Position numbers and translations under genes: made by a program. A DNA stretch of 62,832 bases from Chlorobium sp. (GTDB lineage Bacteria; Bacteroidota; Chlorobiia; Chlorobiales; Chlorobiaceae): NCBI GenBank assembly GCA_028277485.1, contig JANQGE010000062.1, positions 1-62,832 of the forward strand, given 5' to 3'. Below the pieces are notes generated by a model. It saw only the letters and a list, made by a program, of their open reading frames with translations, was not told the DNA's origin and ran no database searches. Below, in pieces: positions 34,984 to 44,948 of the stretch (its first letter is position 1; each line of letters begins with the position of its first letter).

Positions 34984-35057
34984 GGGCACCTCTAAAAGTG
35001 TCATGAGCGGTTCGAATGCAAGGCGGATGGAGGCAGCAATCGGGACGCGCAATAAAG
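34984..35057 (+). repeat. MITE-like repeat, internally deleted copy R4
   Basis: Begins GGGCACCTCTAAAAGTGTCA, then GAGCGGTTCGAATGCAAGGC and GGATGGAGGCAGCAATCG, matching the left half of the copies at 10221 and 62452, then passes to GCGCAATAAAG without the middle part. It lies between the divergent promoters of riboswitches 3 and 4. Confidence 0.6.
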
Positions 35058-35102
35058 TTTTTAGACATGAATGATGTGTTCCTAACAAATCGTTCAGCAA
35101 CT

Positions 35103-35130
35103 TTGCAACGCCGTATTTTTTCATTATAAT
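35103..35130 (+). promoter_or_regulatory. Strong sigma-70-type promoter for the riboswitch 4 transcript
   Basis: TTGCAA (35103-35108), 16 bp spacer, perfect TATAAT (35125-35130). The expected start near 35137 is about 24 bp before the riboswitch closing helix. Confidence 0.65.
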
Positions 35131-35160
35131 AATCCATCACTTTTCTGGAATGTTCTTTCT

Positions 35161-35397
35161 CAACCGGTGCCTGTGGCGACAAGCCACGGGTTAAAAGGGA
35201 ATCGTGTGAAAATCACGAACTGTTCCCGCAACTGTCATTACTGGAGCTGATCTCCTCAGCTCATCTGCGTGAGTCTGCGCCACTGCGTCAACCTTATCGT
35301 CCATCCCGGACGGCGCGGGAAGGCATAGCCTCGATTGTGTTTTTTCGGTAAAAGTCAGGAAACCTGCCGGTTGATTATTGCCAGAGTTAACAGGCAA
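35161..35397 (+). ncRNA. Cobalamin riboswitch 4
   Basis: The closing helix CAACCGG (35161-35167) pairs with CCGGTTG (35367-35373). Inside are GGTGCC, TTAAAAGGGAATCGTGTGAA, AATCACGAACTGTTCCCGCA, GCCACTG, GGGAAGGC and GTCAGGAAACCTGCC. A following hairpin TTGCC ... GGCAA (35378-35397) is the likely P13 or expression platform. It controls the + strand TonB receptor-btuC-btuD-btuF operon that starts 257 bp downstream. Confidence 0.93.
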
Positions 35398-35653
35398 AAC
35401 ACTGTTGATTACGAAAACAAACAGAGATTTGCTTGCGAGCTCAAAAGGCTACGGGACCATAGCCCGGCAATAAGCCCATACCCGGAATGAAATTCAGTTC
35501 GACCTGTTTCAGCATCTGTCCAGGCAGGCTGGTGATCCGCGTGGCAGGCCATCGGTACGTCATGTTTGTTTAAACAACCATTTTGCAAGACTCCTGCTGA
35601 AACGGTGAAAAGCGTGCTTTCATCGAAAACAGTAACATTTACCTGACGAAACC

Positions 35654-37762
35654 ATGCTGCACCCATCATTGACGAAAGGGCTTCTGAAAACTCTTTTCAC
35701 ATTGCTTCTTTTCCCATCTTCCGCATTTTCCGGGGAGAACGCTTCCAGAGAAATCACCGTACCGGAGATTGTGGTTACCGCCACAAAAACAGCGGAAACT
35801 CCGTTTTCACTCCCTGTATCCATAGAAACCGTCTCCTCCTCCGATATCGAACGTGAGGCCGCTGAAAACAGCTCAGAACTTATCGAAAAGGTACCGGGAG
35901 TAAGCATCGAAGGCAGCGGCATGTGGGAAGCCGCTCCCGTGATCAGGGGTTTTAGCGGTACCAGGACGCTCGTGCTGATAGATGGAGATCGCGAAAACAA
36001 TCTCTGGGCGGGGCGCGACCCACTCACACCGTTTATCGGTGTTGCAGATATTGAGCGAATCGAAATACTCAAGGGCCCTTCCTCGGTGCTGTATGGAAGT
36101 GATGCTCTTGGTGGTGTCGTCAACTTCATCACGAAAAAGCCTGATTTCGCACTGAACGATGGCTGGAGTTTCGCACCGGAAGCTTCAGGCACCTACAGTT
36201 CGGTCGACGAAGGCTGGCAGGGAAACGTGGCACTTGGCGGAGGAGGTAACGGTTTCGATTTCCGCATCGATGCTTCAAGCCGGGACCATGGCGACTACAC
36301 GGATGGAAATGGCAACAAGATCGCAAACAGCCAGTTCGAGGCCATGAGTCTGGGAGCTCAGGGCCGCTATATGATCAATGATCAGCACGAGGTGTCACTC
36401 TCATATCGTCATAACGGCATCGATGACAAAGGAGTCCCCCAGAAAAATAACGCGCCATGGTCCCACTTCACCAAATTTGACACCGATACCTGGAAAGCAG
36501 CTTATAAAGCCCGGCAGCTCGGAGCCATCGAGGAACTGCTCCTGAAAGGTTGGCTTGTCGACCAGGAACGGGTATATGACGGCAGAATAAACAGTTCAAA
36601 GCAACCGATGTATACCCTTAAGAACAACCGGATCGACACCGGAGCAAAAGGAGCATCGTTACAGCTCACCTTTGCTCCCACGCTGCAAAACACGCTTGTT
36701 ACCGGGCTCGACTATGTGCACGAAAACGCGGAATCCGCCGAAAAACAGATCAAGAAAAAAACTTCGAACGGCAAAACCGCAAAAACAATCACCTTCCCTC
36801 CCGTCTCCGACGCCCATCGCGATCATATAGGTTTTTTCGCCCAGGACAAACATGTTTTCCACAACGGTTCCGTCCTGGTGGGCGGTCTCCGCTACGACTA
36901 TTTCAGCGCCGATGCAGAGGACGCACTTTTCAGAACGATAGTGTATCAACCTGACGGACAGACCGTCAAGAAGGTGGTGGAAGAGGTGAACGTTTTCAAG
37001 GAACAGAGCGATCAGGCGTTTACTGCCTCACTCGGCTATGTACATCCGTTGAACAAGACGGTGAACCTGACAGCAAACATCGCGACCGGATTCCGCTCGC
37101 CTGACATGTTCGAACGCTTCTCCACAAGAGGAGGCAGTTACATCATTCTCGGCGATCCCGATCTCGATGCGGAATACTCCTGGAATATCGATTCGGGTGT
37201 TAAAATCAAATCAGAAACCCTTACCGGTTCATTCTCCATCTTTTATTCCTGGGTCGAGAACTATATCGACCTTCAGAGCAACCCGGACGTCACCTTCAAC
37301 AGTATGGAAACAAAAACCTACGTCAACGTTCCGGAAGCCGAAGTTTACGGCTTCGACGGCGGCGTCACCTGGAGCCCCACCGAACATCTCTCCCTGTTTG
37401 GCAACATAGCGTCGGTGATCGGCAAAAATACAACTGACGACCAGAGGCTCAACACCATCCCGCCGCTCAACGGACTGGTCGGCTTCCGCTGGGAAGACTC
37501 GATCAACGGCACTTCTGACTGGTGGATAGAGCTGAACAGCGAAATCTTCGACAATCAGGAAAATCCGGCTCCGAATGAAAAGACAACACCCGGGTATGCG
37601 GTTTTCAACATAAGAAGCGGCATCCGTTTCAACCGGAACATCGTCCTCTCCGTGGCAGTCGACAACATCTTCGACAGAGCTTACCGCAGCCATCTCAATT
37701 ATGCGGATTTTCTTTGTGAACCGGGAATCAACGTGAAAACATCTCTCAAGGTCACACTCTAA
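35654..37762 (+). CDS. btuB: TonB-dependent outer-membrane receptor, BtuB-like
   Basis: 702 residues with a signal peptide ending in PSSAFS. The N-terminal plug has ITVPEIVVTATKTAETPFSL (TonB-box-like EIVVTA), VPGVSIEGSG, PVIRGFSGTRTLVLIDGDR and ILKGPSSVLYGSDALGGVVN. The barrel includes NLTANIATGFRSPDMFERFS and ends DNIFDRAYRSHLNYADFLCE then a final beta-strand (NVKTSLKVTL) without a terminal aromatic residue. It is preceded by a cobalamin riboswitch and followed by a complete BtuCDF set, so corrinoid uptake is well supported. Confidence 0.9.
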   Translation: MLHPSLTKGLLKTLFTLLLFPSSAFSGENASREITVPEIVVTATKTAETPFSLPVSIETVSSSDIEREAAENSSELIEKVPGVSIEGSGMWEAAPVIRGFSGTRTLVLIDGDRENNLWAGRDPLTPFIGVADIERIEILKGPSSVLYGSDALGGVVNFITKKPDFALNDGWSFAPEASGTYSSVDEGWQGNVALGGGGNGFDFRIDASSRDHGDYTDGNGNKIANSQFEAMSLGAQGRYMINDQHEVSLSYRHNGIDDKGVPQKNNAPWSHFTKFDTDTWKAAYKARQLGAIEELLLKGWLVDQERVYDGRINSSKQPMYTLKNNRIDTGAKGASLQLTFAPTLQNTLVTGLDYVHENAESAEKQIKKKTSNGKTAKTITFPPVSDAHRDHIGFFAQDKHVFHNGSVLVGGLRYDYFSADAEDALFRTIVYQPDGQTVKKVVEEVNVFKEQSDQAFTASLGYVHPLNKTVNLTANIATGFRSPDMFERFSTRGGSYIILGDPDLDAEYSWNIDSGVKIKSETLTGSFSIFYSWVENYIDLQSNPDVTFNSMETKTYVNVPEAEVYGFDGGVTWSPTEHLSLFGNIASVIGKNTTDDQRLNTIPPLNGLVGFRWEDSINGTSDWWIELNSEIFDNQENPAPNEKTTPGYAVFNIRSGIRFNRNIVLSVAVDNIFDRAYRSHLNYADFLCEPGINVKTSLKVTL

Positions 37763-37836
37763 TAACACGATGCAGTCACAAAAGCCGGACACCTGATGAA
37801 GAAACCAGAAAAAAACAGCTTCGCATACTCTTTCGC

Positions 37837-38835
37837 ATGATGAAACAAAGCCTTATCCTCCTTTCATGCACCCTCCTGCTCCTTTTGGAGGCCATGGTTT
37901 CCCTCTGGATAGGGCGCTATCCGGTTTCCCCGGATCAGCTTTTCTCATTCCTCATCGAACGCCAGAGCACAGATCCCCACCTGCATGCCGTACTGTTTCA
38001 CATCAGGCTGCCGAGAATCATCGGAGCTGTAGCTGTCGGCGGAGCCCTTTCTCTTGCCGGTGCGGCCTATCAGGGCATGTTCCGCAACCCGATGGTCAGC
38101 CCGGACATCCTCGGTGTTAGTTCAGGAGCAGGATTCGGTGCCGCTCTGGCTATCCTGCTCTCACTGCCCGCGATAGCGGTTCAGGCATCGGCGTTTACCG
38201 GAGGCGCTATCGCAGTCTTTCTGGCGGTCTGGGTCAGCAGAAGCATCGGCAAAAATCACAATGCAATTCTTGTGCTTGTTCTCTCCGGCATCGTCATTTC
38301 GGCCTTGTTCACGGCGCTGATCTCGCTTGTCAAGTATTCAGCGGATCCCGAAAACAGGCTGCCGGCCATCACGTTCTGGCTGATGGGCAGTCTGGCTGGT
38401 ATCCGCATGCAGGAACTCCCCTATGTTCTTGCGCTGGTAACGGCCGGCAGCCTGCCGATACTTCTTTCGGGCTGGCGCCTGAACGTGCTCTCGTTCGGCG
38501 AAGATGAAGCCAAAGCGCTCGGTATTCACACACACCGTCTGCGTATGATCATCATCGGCTCCGCCACACTCGTAACGGCGAGCGTCATAGCCCTCAGCGG
38601 ACTCGTAGGCTGGATCGGCCTGGTCATCCCTCACGTTGCAAGAATGATTACAGGTCCCGATCACCGTATCCAGCTACCGCTTTCCTTTCTTTCCGGAGGC
38701 ATCGCACTGCTCTTCTTCGACAATCTCGCCCGCTCACTTGTCGCGGTTGAAATCCCTATCGGAATCATCACCGCCCTTGCAGGAGCACCGTTCTTTATCG
38801 TTTTACTGAAGATCATCTCCCGTGAAACATGGTAG
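37837..38835 (+). CDS. btuC: FecCD/BtuC-family ABC permease
   Basis: 332 residues with about ten membrane segments. Marks are HIRLPRIIGAVAVGGALSLA, MFRNPMVSPDILGVSSGAGF and the coupling region GLVGWIGLVIPHVARMITGP. It overlaps the ATPase gene by 7 bp. With 38829 and 39650 it forms a complete importer matching the TonB receptor upstream. Confidence 0.9.
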   Translation: MMKQSLILLSCTLLLLLEAMVSLWIGRYPVSPDQLFSFLIERQSTDPHLHAVLFHIRLPRIIGAVAVGGALSLAGAAYQGMFRNPMVSPDILGVSSGAGFGAALAILLSLPAIAVQASAFTGGAIAVFLAVWVSRSIGKNHNAILVLVLSGIVISALFTALISLVKYSADPENRLPAITFWLMGSLAGIRMQELPYVLALVTAGSLPILLSGWRLNVLSFGEDEAKALGIHTHRLRMIIIGSATLVTASVIALSGLVGWIGLVIPHVARMITGPDHRIQLPLSFLSGGIALLFFDNLARSLVAVEIPIGIITALAGAPFFIVLLKIISRETW

Positions 38836-39653
38836 ATCAAAAGAAACTGAGACTTGACATACGGGATACCAGCCTCGGCTACCGGCTCCGGAAGCCTTTG
38901 CTAAAAGGCATTGACCTCTCCATTTCATCGGACGAAACCTTTTGCATCCTGGGACAAAACGGTACGGGCAAAACCACGTTCTTCAAGTCGCTCCTGGGCA
39001 TACTCCCTCCCTTGTCGGGCTCCATCACACTGAATGGAAAACCTCTCGGCAGTTTCAGCAGAAAAGAGCTCGCCAGACTCATCGCTTATGTTCCCCAGGC
39101 ACACCATACCCCTTTTCCTTACAGGGTAAAAGATGTCATTCTCTTCGGCCGGACCGCACACATGAACCTTTTCGGAAGCCCCGGCAGAAAAGATCTCCTC
39201 GTTGTCGACAGCATCCTCGACATGCTCGAAATCAGCCACCTTGCCGATTGCGTCTATACCGAACTGAGCGGAGGAGAACGCCAGATGGTGGTTATCGCTC
39301 GTGCACTTGCACAGGAAGCGAGCCTGCTTATTCTCGATGAACCGGCATCCAACCTTGATTACGGCAACCAGGCGCGTCTCTTGAAAAAAATACGCGCGCT
39401 TGCAGAAGCGAAAACCGGAATTCTGATGGCAACACACCAGCCCGACCAGGCGTTTCTTCTCAATGCAAAAGTACTGATGCTCTCCAATGGTTCTGTTCTC
39501 CACTACGATGATGCATCGGACGCTTTGCAGCCGGACATTCTCAAAAAGATCTATGGCGTGAACGTAGAAGTGATCGAAACCGGCACACCCGACCAGAGCC
39601 GGCTGAAGGTCTGCAGGCCGCTTGTCGACACCGGAATCAAAAAAACAAGATGA
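38829..39653 (+). CDS. btuD: Cobalamin-type ABC importer ATPase
   Basis: 274 residues, the normal BtuD/FecE length, without the C-terminal extension seen in the ATPases at 11650 and 47288. Walker A GQNGTGKTT, Q-loop YVPQ, signature LSGGERQM, Walker B LLILDEP, H-loop ATHQ (His-Gln). It overlaps the permease and the binding-protein gene (4 bp) on either side. Confidence 0.9.
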   Translation: MVDQKKLRLDIRDTSLGYRLRKPLLKGIDLSISSDETFCILGQNGTGKTTFFKSLLGILPPLSGSITLNGKPLGSFSRKELARLIAYVPQAHHTPFPYRVKDVILFGRTAHMNLFGSPGRKDLLVVDSILDMLEISHLADCVYTELSGGERQMVVIARALAQEASLLILDEPASNLDYGNQARLLKKIRALAEAKTGILMATHQPDQAFLLNAKVLMLSNGSVLHYDDASDALQPDILKKIYGVNVEVIETGTPDQSRLKVCRPLVDTGIKKTR

Positions 39654-40684
39654 CCATGAAACGCATAACACACTTTCTCTTGTTACTCTTCTTCATTTCG
39701 TGCAACCCGCCACAACCTTCAGAACATGAGGGAACACAAACCGTCACCGATATGGCCGGCAGAACCATGGTCGTACCGGAAACAATTACAAGGGTATATG
39801 TCAACCGGCCAGGAAGTATTCTCATGTATGCGATCGATCCCGGGCTGATCGTGAACCGGTCGTTCAACTTCACACCAGAGGCCTCGCAATTTCTTTCCGA
39901 ATCATATCTCGCGCTCCCTTACACTGAAGGTTCGGCTGAAGAGATCCTGAAACTTCAACCGGACATGATTCTCACTTTTTTCGATATCAATGCCGGATCG
40001 GTTGGCGAGGCGGATGAACTTGCAGCCAAAACCGGTATTCCTGTCTATCTGGCTTCACTTCACCTCGACGATTATCCCGAAGTCTTCGAGCGGCTCGGCA
40101 GGCTCTTCGACCGAACAACACAAACTTCTGCCATGAACCGCTTCATCGAACGTCATGTCAATCCGGTGAGAGAGAAAGCGTCTGAACTCGAAGGGAACGA
40201 AAAGCTTAGCGTTTATTATGCGGAAGGTGAATACGGACTGCATACGGATCCGGCAGGGTCGATCCATAGCAGGCTTATCGAGATGGTCGGAGGGATCAAC
40301 GCCGCCGATATCGACATTATCAGCCGCAAGGGAATGAGTGAAGTCTCGATGGAACAGCTACTGATGTGGGACCCCGACGTGGTAATCGTCTGGGCGGGCC
40401 TGGGAAAAATCACCCCAACCATGCAGCACATTAAAAAGGATCCGCTCTGGGCACGGCTGCTAGCGGCAAAAAACAACCGTATCTACCAGACCCCCTACCT
40501 TCCCTACGGCTGGTTCGACCGCCCGGCAAGCATCAACCGGCTGCTCGGCATCCCCTGGCTTGCAAACCTGCTCTACCCTGAAGTGTACAGCGTTGATATT
40601 GAGGAGATCGTCCGGGAGTATTTCAGGACATTTTATCACTATGATCTTTCAGATGAAGAGATCGAGATACTCATAAACCCCTGA
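39650..40684 (+). CDS. btuF: BtuF-like periplasmic binding lipoprotein
   Basis: 344 residues with a short lipoprotein signal (LLLLFFISCNPP; Cys near residue 18). It has the usual class III binding-protein layout: TVTDMAGRTMVVPETITRVY, EEILKLQPDMILTF, a long connecting helix (MNRFIERHVNPVREKASELE) and MEQLLMWDPDVVIVWAGLG. It is of a different subfamily from the three lipoproteins on the minus strand, lacking their LEEHPLG and VYNNN marks. It ends the + strand operon and converges on cbiA with a 46 bp gap. Confidence 0.85.
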   Translation: MTMKRITHFLLLLFFISCNPPQPSEHEGTQTVTDMAGRTMVVPETITRVYVNRPGSILMYAIDPGLIVNRSFNFTPEASQFLSESYLALPYTEGSAEEILKLQPDMILTFFDINAGSVGEADELAAKTGIPVYLASLHLDDYPEVFERLGRLFDRTTQTSAMNRFIERHVNPVREKASELEGNEKLSVYYAEGEYGLHTDPAGSIHSRLIEMVGGINAADIDIISRKGMSEVSMEQLLMWDPDVVIVWAGLGKITPTMQHIKKDPLWARLLAAKNNRIYQTPYLPYGWFDRPASINRLLGIPWLANLLYPEVYSVDIEEIVREYFRTFYHYDLSDEEIEILINP

Positions 40685-40730
40685 CATGTCCCCTCCCGGT
40701 GCCGCATTGACTGTGTGCATCAAAGGGTTT

Positions 40731-42080
40731 TCACTGCGATGCAGTATGCTGCCCGAGCAAGTACTGCGGAAAATCCGGCGTGTCCCCCCAGTAAAGATGC
40801 ACATAGGAGGCAAATGTATTCCTTACTCTGAAAACAGCGGTTTCGACAACTCTGCTGCGTGCGGTTTTTACTTCAGCCACATTGTCAAGATGCCCGATTC
40901 TGGCAAGACTGGAATAGTGAAACTCATGCCCTTTGAGCTCCCCTGCATATCCTGCGGCGGAAAGATCGACTTTCCTGTACCCGAGATGCAAACGCGCATC
41001 CTGCATGGAGGTTTCGAGATCGAGCGCACCGCACATTTCATGGTTCACCCCGTCTCTGCCGGTTATCGAGTTCCCGAGGTACATCATCCCGCCGCATTCG
41101 GCGTACGCCACCCCTCCCCGGGAAACGAACGCTTTCACCTGCCTTCGCATTTGGATGTTTTCAGCGAGCTTGCCCGCGTAGAGTTCCGGATACCCGCCGG
41201 ACAGATAGAGCATATCGGCATCGGACAGTACTGCGTCATCGAGCGGGCTGAAGAATTCAAGCTTTCCGTAACGACCGAGAATATCGAGATTTTCTGCGTA
41301 GACGAAGTTGAAGGCCTCATCGCGGGCCACGGCGATGACCGCGCTGCCCCGGCGTCGCTCCGGCGGGCACGGTACGGGAAGCGGGATATCGCTCTCGCAG
41401 CGTTCGAGCAATCGTTCCACATCGACCGTCTTCTCCACGTGATCGGCCATGGCCGTAATGGCCGACTCCTGATCGGCGTCGGCCGAGATGTTCAGGCCGA
41501 GATAGCGTCCGGAAACGACCATCGCCTCATCCCTCGGCACATAACCGAGAGGTTCGACGCCGACATCCCGGCACGCCTCTTTCAAAAACTCATAGTGTGA
41601 CAGCGTATTGACCCGGTTGAAAATCACCCCGGCAAGACGGAGCGAAGGATCGAAGTGCTTGAATCCGTAAAGAAGCGGGGCTACCGAATAGGCAACCCCT
41701 TTTGCATCGACGACGAGCACTACCGGAATATCGAGCATCCTGGCGATAGCCGCACTGCTCCCTTCGGACTTCACTGCTCCATCGAACAGCCCCATCACTC
41801 CTTCAACGACAGCGGCGTCGGCTTCGGCACAATGCCGAAGAAACACCCCCTTCACATGGTCTTCGGAAGCCATGAATATATCGAGATTTCTTCCCTGCCT
41901 CCCTCTCCCGTCAACCTTCGATGCCATCGTATGGAGACAGGTGTCGAGATAGTCGGGACCGCATTTGAACGGCTGGACACGTCTCTCTTTCCGGGCGAGC
42001 AGGCGCAGAAGAGCGAGCGTCAGTGTGGTCTTGCCTGTATTGCTGGAAGGCGCCGCCAGAAGAAAAGCCGGTTTAAACAT
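40731..42080 (-). CDS. cbiA: Cobyrinic acid a,c-diamide synthase CbiA
   Basis: 449 residues. N-terminal P-loop LLAAPSSNTGKTTLTLALL, then KCGPDYLDTCLH (KxGPDxID motif), VVEGVMGLFDG. C-terminal amidotransferase domain with LSGGYPELYA and the Cys nucleophile in VAYAECGGMMYLG, and SYVHLYW near the end. It amidates the a and c side chains using glutamine. It is the last gene of the riboswitch 5 operon, 3 bp after pduO. Confidence 0.93.
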   Translation of the reverse strand: MFKPAFLLAAPSSNTGKTTLTLALLRLLARKERRVQPFKCGPDYLDTCLHTMASKVDGRGRQGRNLDIFMASEDHVKGVFLRHCAEADAAVVEGVMGLFDGAVKSEGSSAAIARMLDIPVVLVVDAKGVAYSVAPLLYGFKHFDPSLRLAGVIFNRVNTLSHYEFLKEACRDVGVEPLGYVPRDEAMVVSGRYLGLNISADADQESAITAMADHVEKTVDVERLLERCESDIPLPVPCPPERRRGSAVIAVARDEAFNFVYAENLDILGRYGKLEFFSPLDDAVLSDADMLYLSGGYPELYAGKLAENIQMRRQVKAFVSRGGVAYAECGGMMYLGNSITGRDGVNHEMCGALDLETSMQDARLHLGYRKVDLSAAGYAGELKGHEFHYSSLARIGHLDNVAEVKTARSRVVETAVFRVRNTFASYVHLYWGDTPDFPQYLLGQHTASQ

Positions 42081-42083
42081 TTC

Positions 42084-42656
42084 TCAGTGCAGCTTTCGCT
42101 TTTTATAGACAAACGAGCGCCATCGCTCCTCTTTGACACCCGAACCGGCCATTTCCGCTCTGGCAAGGGCGAAGAAAAGATCGGACAGCCGGTTGACATA
42201 AGCGGGTATAGACGGGTGAACCGGTTCTTTTCTCATGAGTGAGGCAAGCGTTCTTTCTCCCCGGCGCACCTGGGTCCGTATAACATGGCAGAGAGCGGAA
42301 ATCTCCGTTCCTCCCGGAAGCAGAAAATACTCGGACGGTCCGGAAGCTTCTTCCAGCTCATCGATCCAGCGTTCGCAGACTTCCGCTTCATCGAGCGGAA
42401 GTGGAGAACTGTTCGGCTTTGGTGAATCAGATGGCGTTGCAAGATGGGACATCATGTTCATGAATGTCACCTGCGTCTCATGAAGACGACCCTGCCATTC
42501 GTGATCCACAGCAAGTTTCGAGCGCAGCAGTCCGATCAATGAATTGACCTCGTCAAACGTTCCATAACAATCAACTCTTATATCGTCTTTGTCAACCCTT
42601 GAGCCTCCGAAAAGGCCGGTTTTTCCCTCGTCCCCCGTTCTGGTATACAGTTTCAT
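42084..42656 (-). CDS. pduO: Cob(I)alamin adenosyltransferase, PduO type
   Basis: 190 residues beginning MKLYTRTGDEGKTGLFGGSR, the ATP-binding start of the PduO/MMAB family, with VDCYGTFDEVNSLIGLLRS, FLLPGGTEISALCHVIRTQV RRGER region and VYVNRLSDLFFALAR near the C-terminus. It adds the 5'-deoxyadenosyl group to Co(I) corrinoids. The start overlaps the 3' end of cobA by 65 bp in another frame; the N-terminal motif makes this start firm. Confidence 0.93.
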   Translation of the reverse strand: MKLYTRTGDEGKTGLFGGSRVDKDDIRVDCYGTFDEVNSLIGLLRSKLAVDHEWQGRLHETQVTFMNMMSHLATPSDSPKPNSSPLPLDEAEVCERWIDELEEASGPSEYFLLPGGTEISALCHVIRTQVRRGERTLASLMRKEPVHPSIPAYVNRLSDLFFALARAEMAGSGVKEERWRSFVYKKRKLH

Positions 42657-43434
42657 CGATTTCCATGGTTGTTGAATTCAAAAAAACGCTCTTTGCCGGC
42701 ACGGTGTGCTCACCGATAAAAAAAACCGCCGGTGTTTCCACTCCCCGGTCTCTGACAATATCGCAAATCGTCTTCAGTGTTCCCATTATCAGCCTCTGAT
42801 TCGGAAGCGATACGTTCGAAACGATAGACACATGAAGGGATGGTGGAAGATCGGCATCAAGCAGCTGTCTGACGACAGGCTCGAGATTTTTGATGCCCAT
42901 GTACATCACGATCGGGCTCCCTTCCTTGAGCAGGGAGACCACAGCCTGAAACTGCTCGAATGAGTAGTTGGCCGTATGGCCGGTACAAAACAGCAGCGAT
43001 GTTGTTCGGTTACGTTCGGTAATGGGAATATGCAGCATATTTGCGGCAGCAAGACCGGCGGTTATGCCGGGGATGACTTCGGCTTCGATACCGTTTTCCC
43101 TGAGAGCCCGGACCTCCTCGACGCCGCGCCCGAACACAAAAGGATCCCCCGCCTTGAGACGAACGCATTGCTTGCCTTCCAAAGCATAGCGGACCATCAT
43201 GGCATTGATACTGTCCTGTCTTTCCCTCTGATCTTGACCATCGCCGCAGCGCTTGCCAACATGTATTTTTTCTGCACCGTCCGGTACAAGTGCCAGTATT
43301 TCCGGTGAAATCAGGGAATCATGCAGAACAACATCGGCTTCCCGCAGACGTTTCAAAACCTTAAGCGTCAGCAGCTCCGGATCTCCCGGACCAGCACCTG
43401 CAATAGTTACTTTTCCTTTTTTCCCAACGGTCAT
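42592..43434 (-). CDS. cobA: Uroporphyrinogen-III C-methyltransferase CobA/SUMT
   Basis: 280 residues of the tetrapyrrole methylase family: KVTIAGAGPGDPELLTLKVL, VLHDSLISPEILALVP, VRLKAGDPFVFGRGVEEV and EVIPGITAGLAAANMLHIPI. It methylates uroporphyrinogen III at C2 and C7 to precorrin-2, the entry to siroheme and corrin synthesis. It overlaps the nitrilase-like gene by 4 bp. The C-terminus (from about KSVFLNST) is extended and overlaps pduO. Confidence 0.93.
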   Translation of the reverse strand: MTVGKKGKVTIAGAGPGDPELLTLKVLKRLREADVVLHDSLISPEILALVPDGAEKIHVGKRCGDGQDQRERQDSINAMMVRYALEGKQCVRLKAGDPFVFGRGVEEVRALRENGIEAEVIPGITAGLAAANMLHIPITERNRTTSLLFCTGHTANYSFEQFQAVVSLLKEGSPIVMYMGIKNLEPVVRQLLDADLPPSLHVSIVSNVSLPNQRLIMGTLKTICDIVRDRGVETPAVFFIGEHTVPAKSVFLNSTTMEIDETVYQNGGRGKNRPFRRLKG

Positions 43435-44948
43435 ATCCGTTCTGTCTTGCGACTTCTGAGCAGAAGATCATAATCGAGCCTCTCGTAAAATTTCTTCTGT
43501 CTCAACTTTCCGATATCGAGCGTTACTGAACAACCCGCTCCGTTATCCGCACAGGTTTCCGCCCAGCGATAATGCCCTTCGGGAGGCTGGCAGACAAACG
43601 CAAGGCTGTTCCCGCTGACGGCAAGTGCTGCTTGCTCGATTGAGCGGGCACCGAGAACCCTGCGGTCATGATCATCCAGATCGGAAGCAGGACAAACAAT
43701 GAGATCACACCCCTGCTTGGCAGAAGCAATGACCATCTCAGGGTGATACAGTTCATCCCTGAAGGCAAGCACAACTCGCGCATTGTCGAGGTCCACAGAA
43801 AGAAGCTTGCTGTTTTCGTTCGACCTGACAGAGAGATTGCCGTCTTTCTCCGCAAGCGCAATCACCATACTTCCATTTCTCTCAGAGACAACACCCGCAC
43901 ACACATCTACATGATGCTTATGGGCTGCCGAAGACAGTCGACTCAACGCCTGCTCTTTATCATCAGAAAGACCAACCGGAAATATCAGCAAATCCGACTT
44001 TTCTCCACTATAGGTCCTGATATGACTCTCAAGCACATCGTCTAAAAAAAGCTCTTTCGCATGAAGCGGCCGACACACAACCTTTATCTCAGATGGCTCA
44101 GGAAGCTCGTAATAGCTTGTCAAGTCGGTGGCGTAACGCATATCGAGGTACATCGGTGCGTACATCGAAGGTTTCCTGGACTGAAGTTGTTTTTCCCTTT
44201 GAGAAAGAAGCTTGCCGTCTTCCAGTGGCAGCTCTGTATAAAATACATCCGACTCACAGCTGCGCGACTCAAGAATCCTCTCCCCGTTCGCTCCGTAAAC
44301 ACAGGAATATGCATCCTCGCATGACATGGTTTTATCTTTTCCCGACCGGTTACAGGCGGCAAGAAAAAAACCGTTCTCTTTTGCCCTCGCCTGCCAGAGT
44401 TCTCTCGGGTCAAGCGATCCGCCAGGCCAGTTGGCAGGCACAAGCAGGAGATCAACACCTCTCAGGGAGGACATTCTCGGAATAGCGCCGTAATAGGTGT
44501 CGGAACAGATCAGGATACCGATTGTTCCCCAGGGTGTCGGAAATGTATTGTGCTGAAACGGCGCACCTGCACATGCCCAACGAACTTCGGCTGTTATCTT
44601 CCGGTAATTCAACAGCAATTTCCCGTCAGGACCGATAACCGCAGCAGAGTTGTAATAAATACCTGTTTCATCATCTCTTTCGGCATAGCCAAGCACGATA
44701 AAGCAACTGTAATGAGACGCAACCTCTTGCAAAACCTTAATCGTCACCCCCTGCTGTGACTCAACCAGAGATGCGATGTCGTTACGCGAACTGAAACTGT
44801 AGCCGGAAACCGCAAGTTCGGTGTTGACAATAATCTTCGCTCCGTTTTCCGCTGCCCCTGTGTTAAAAGCAATCAGCTCGTTTCGATTTTGTTCAGGCTC
44901 GCCGTGCCTGACATTGAGATGTACAAGAGCAAGTTTCAGTCTTTCCAT
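43431..44948 (-). CDS. Two-domain nitrilase-superfamily protein within the B12 operon
   Basis: 505 residues. The first ~265 are a nitrilase-fold hydrolase with the catalytic set E44 (IVNTELAVSGYSF), K117 (LLNYRKITAEV) and C148 (IGILICSDTYYG). The second half repeats the fold in degraded form (DLLIFPVGLSDDKEQ, ARVVLAFRDELYHPEMV) without the clear Glu/Cys. It overlaps cobA by 4 bp and cbiZ by 13 bp. NAD synthetase is excluded because no ATP-pyrophosphatase domain is present. Hydrolysis of an amide on a corrinoid side chain or released fragment is a plausible role but is inference. Confidence 0.8.
   Translation of the reverse strand: MERLKLALVHLNVRHGEPEQNRNELIAFNTGAAENGAKIIVNTELAVSGYSFSSRNDIASLVESQQGVTIKVLQEVASHYSCFIVLGYAERDDETGIYYNSAAVIGPDGKLLLNYRKITAEVRWACAGAPFQHNTFPTPWGTIGILICSDTYYGAIPRMSSLRGVDLLLVPANWPGGSLDPRELWQARAKENGFFLAACNRSGKDKTMSCEDAYSCVYGANGERILESRSCESDVFYTELPLEDGKLLSQREKQLQSRKPSMYAPMYLDMRYATDLTSYYELPEPSEIKVVCRPLHAKELFLDDVLESHIRTYSGEKSDLLIFPVGLSDDKEQALSRLSSAAHKHHVDVCAGVVSERNGSMVIALAEKDGNLSVRSNENSKLLSVDLDNARVVLAFRDELYHPEMVIASAKQGCDLIVCPASDLDDHDRRVLGARSIEQAALAVSGNSLAFVCQPPEGHYRWAETCADNGAGCSVTLDIGKLRQKKFYERLDYDLLLRSRKTERI

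Noticed and set aside
40685..40730. Bidirectional terminator between btuF and cbiA
   Set aside because: The 46 bp gap shows no convincing stem followed by a T-tract on either strand.
43431..44948. NAD synthetase with glutaminase domain
   Set aside because: Only nitrilase folds are present; the ATP-pyrophosphatase NadE domain is missing.
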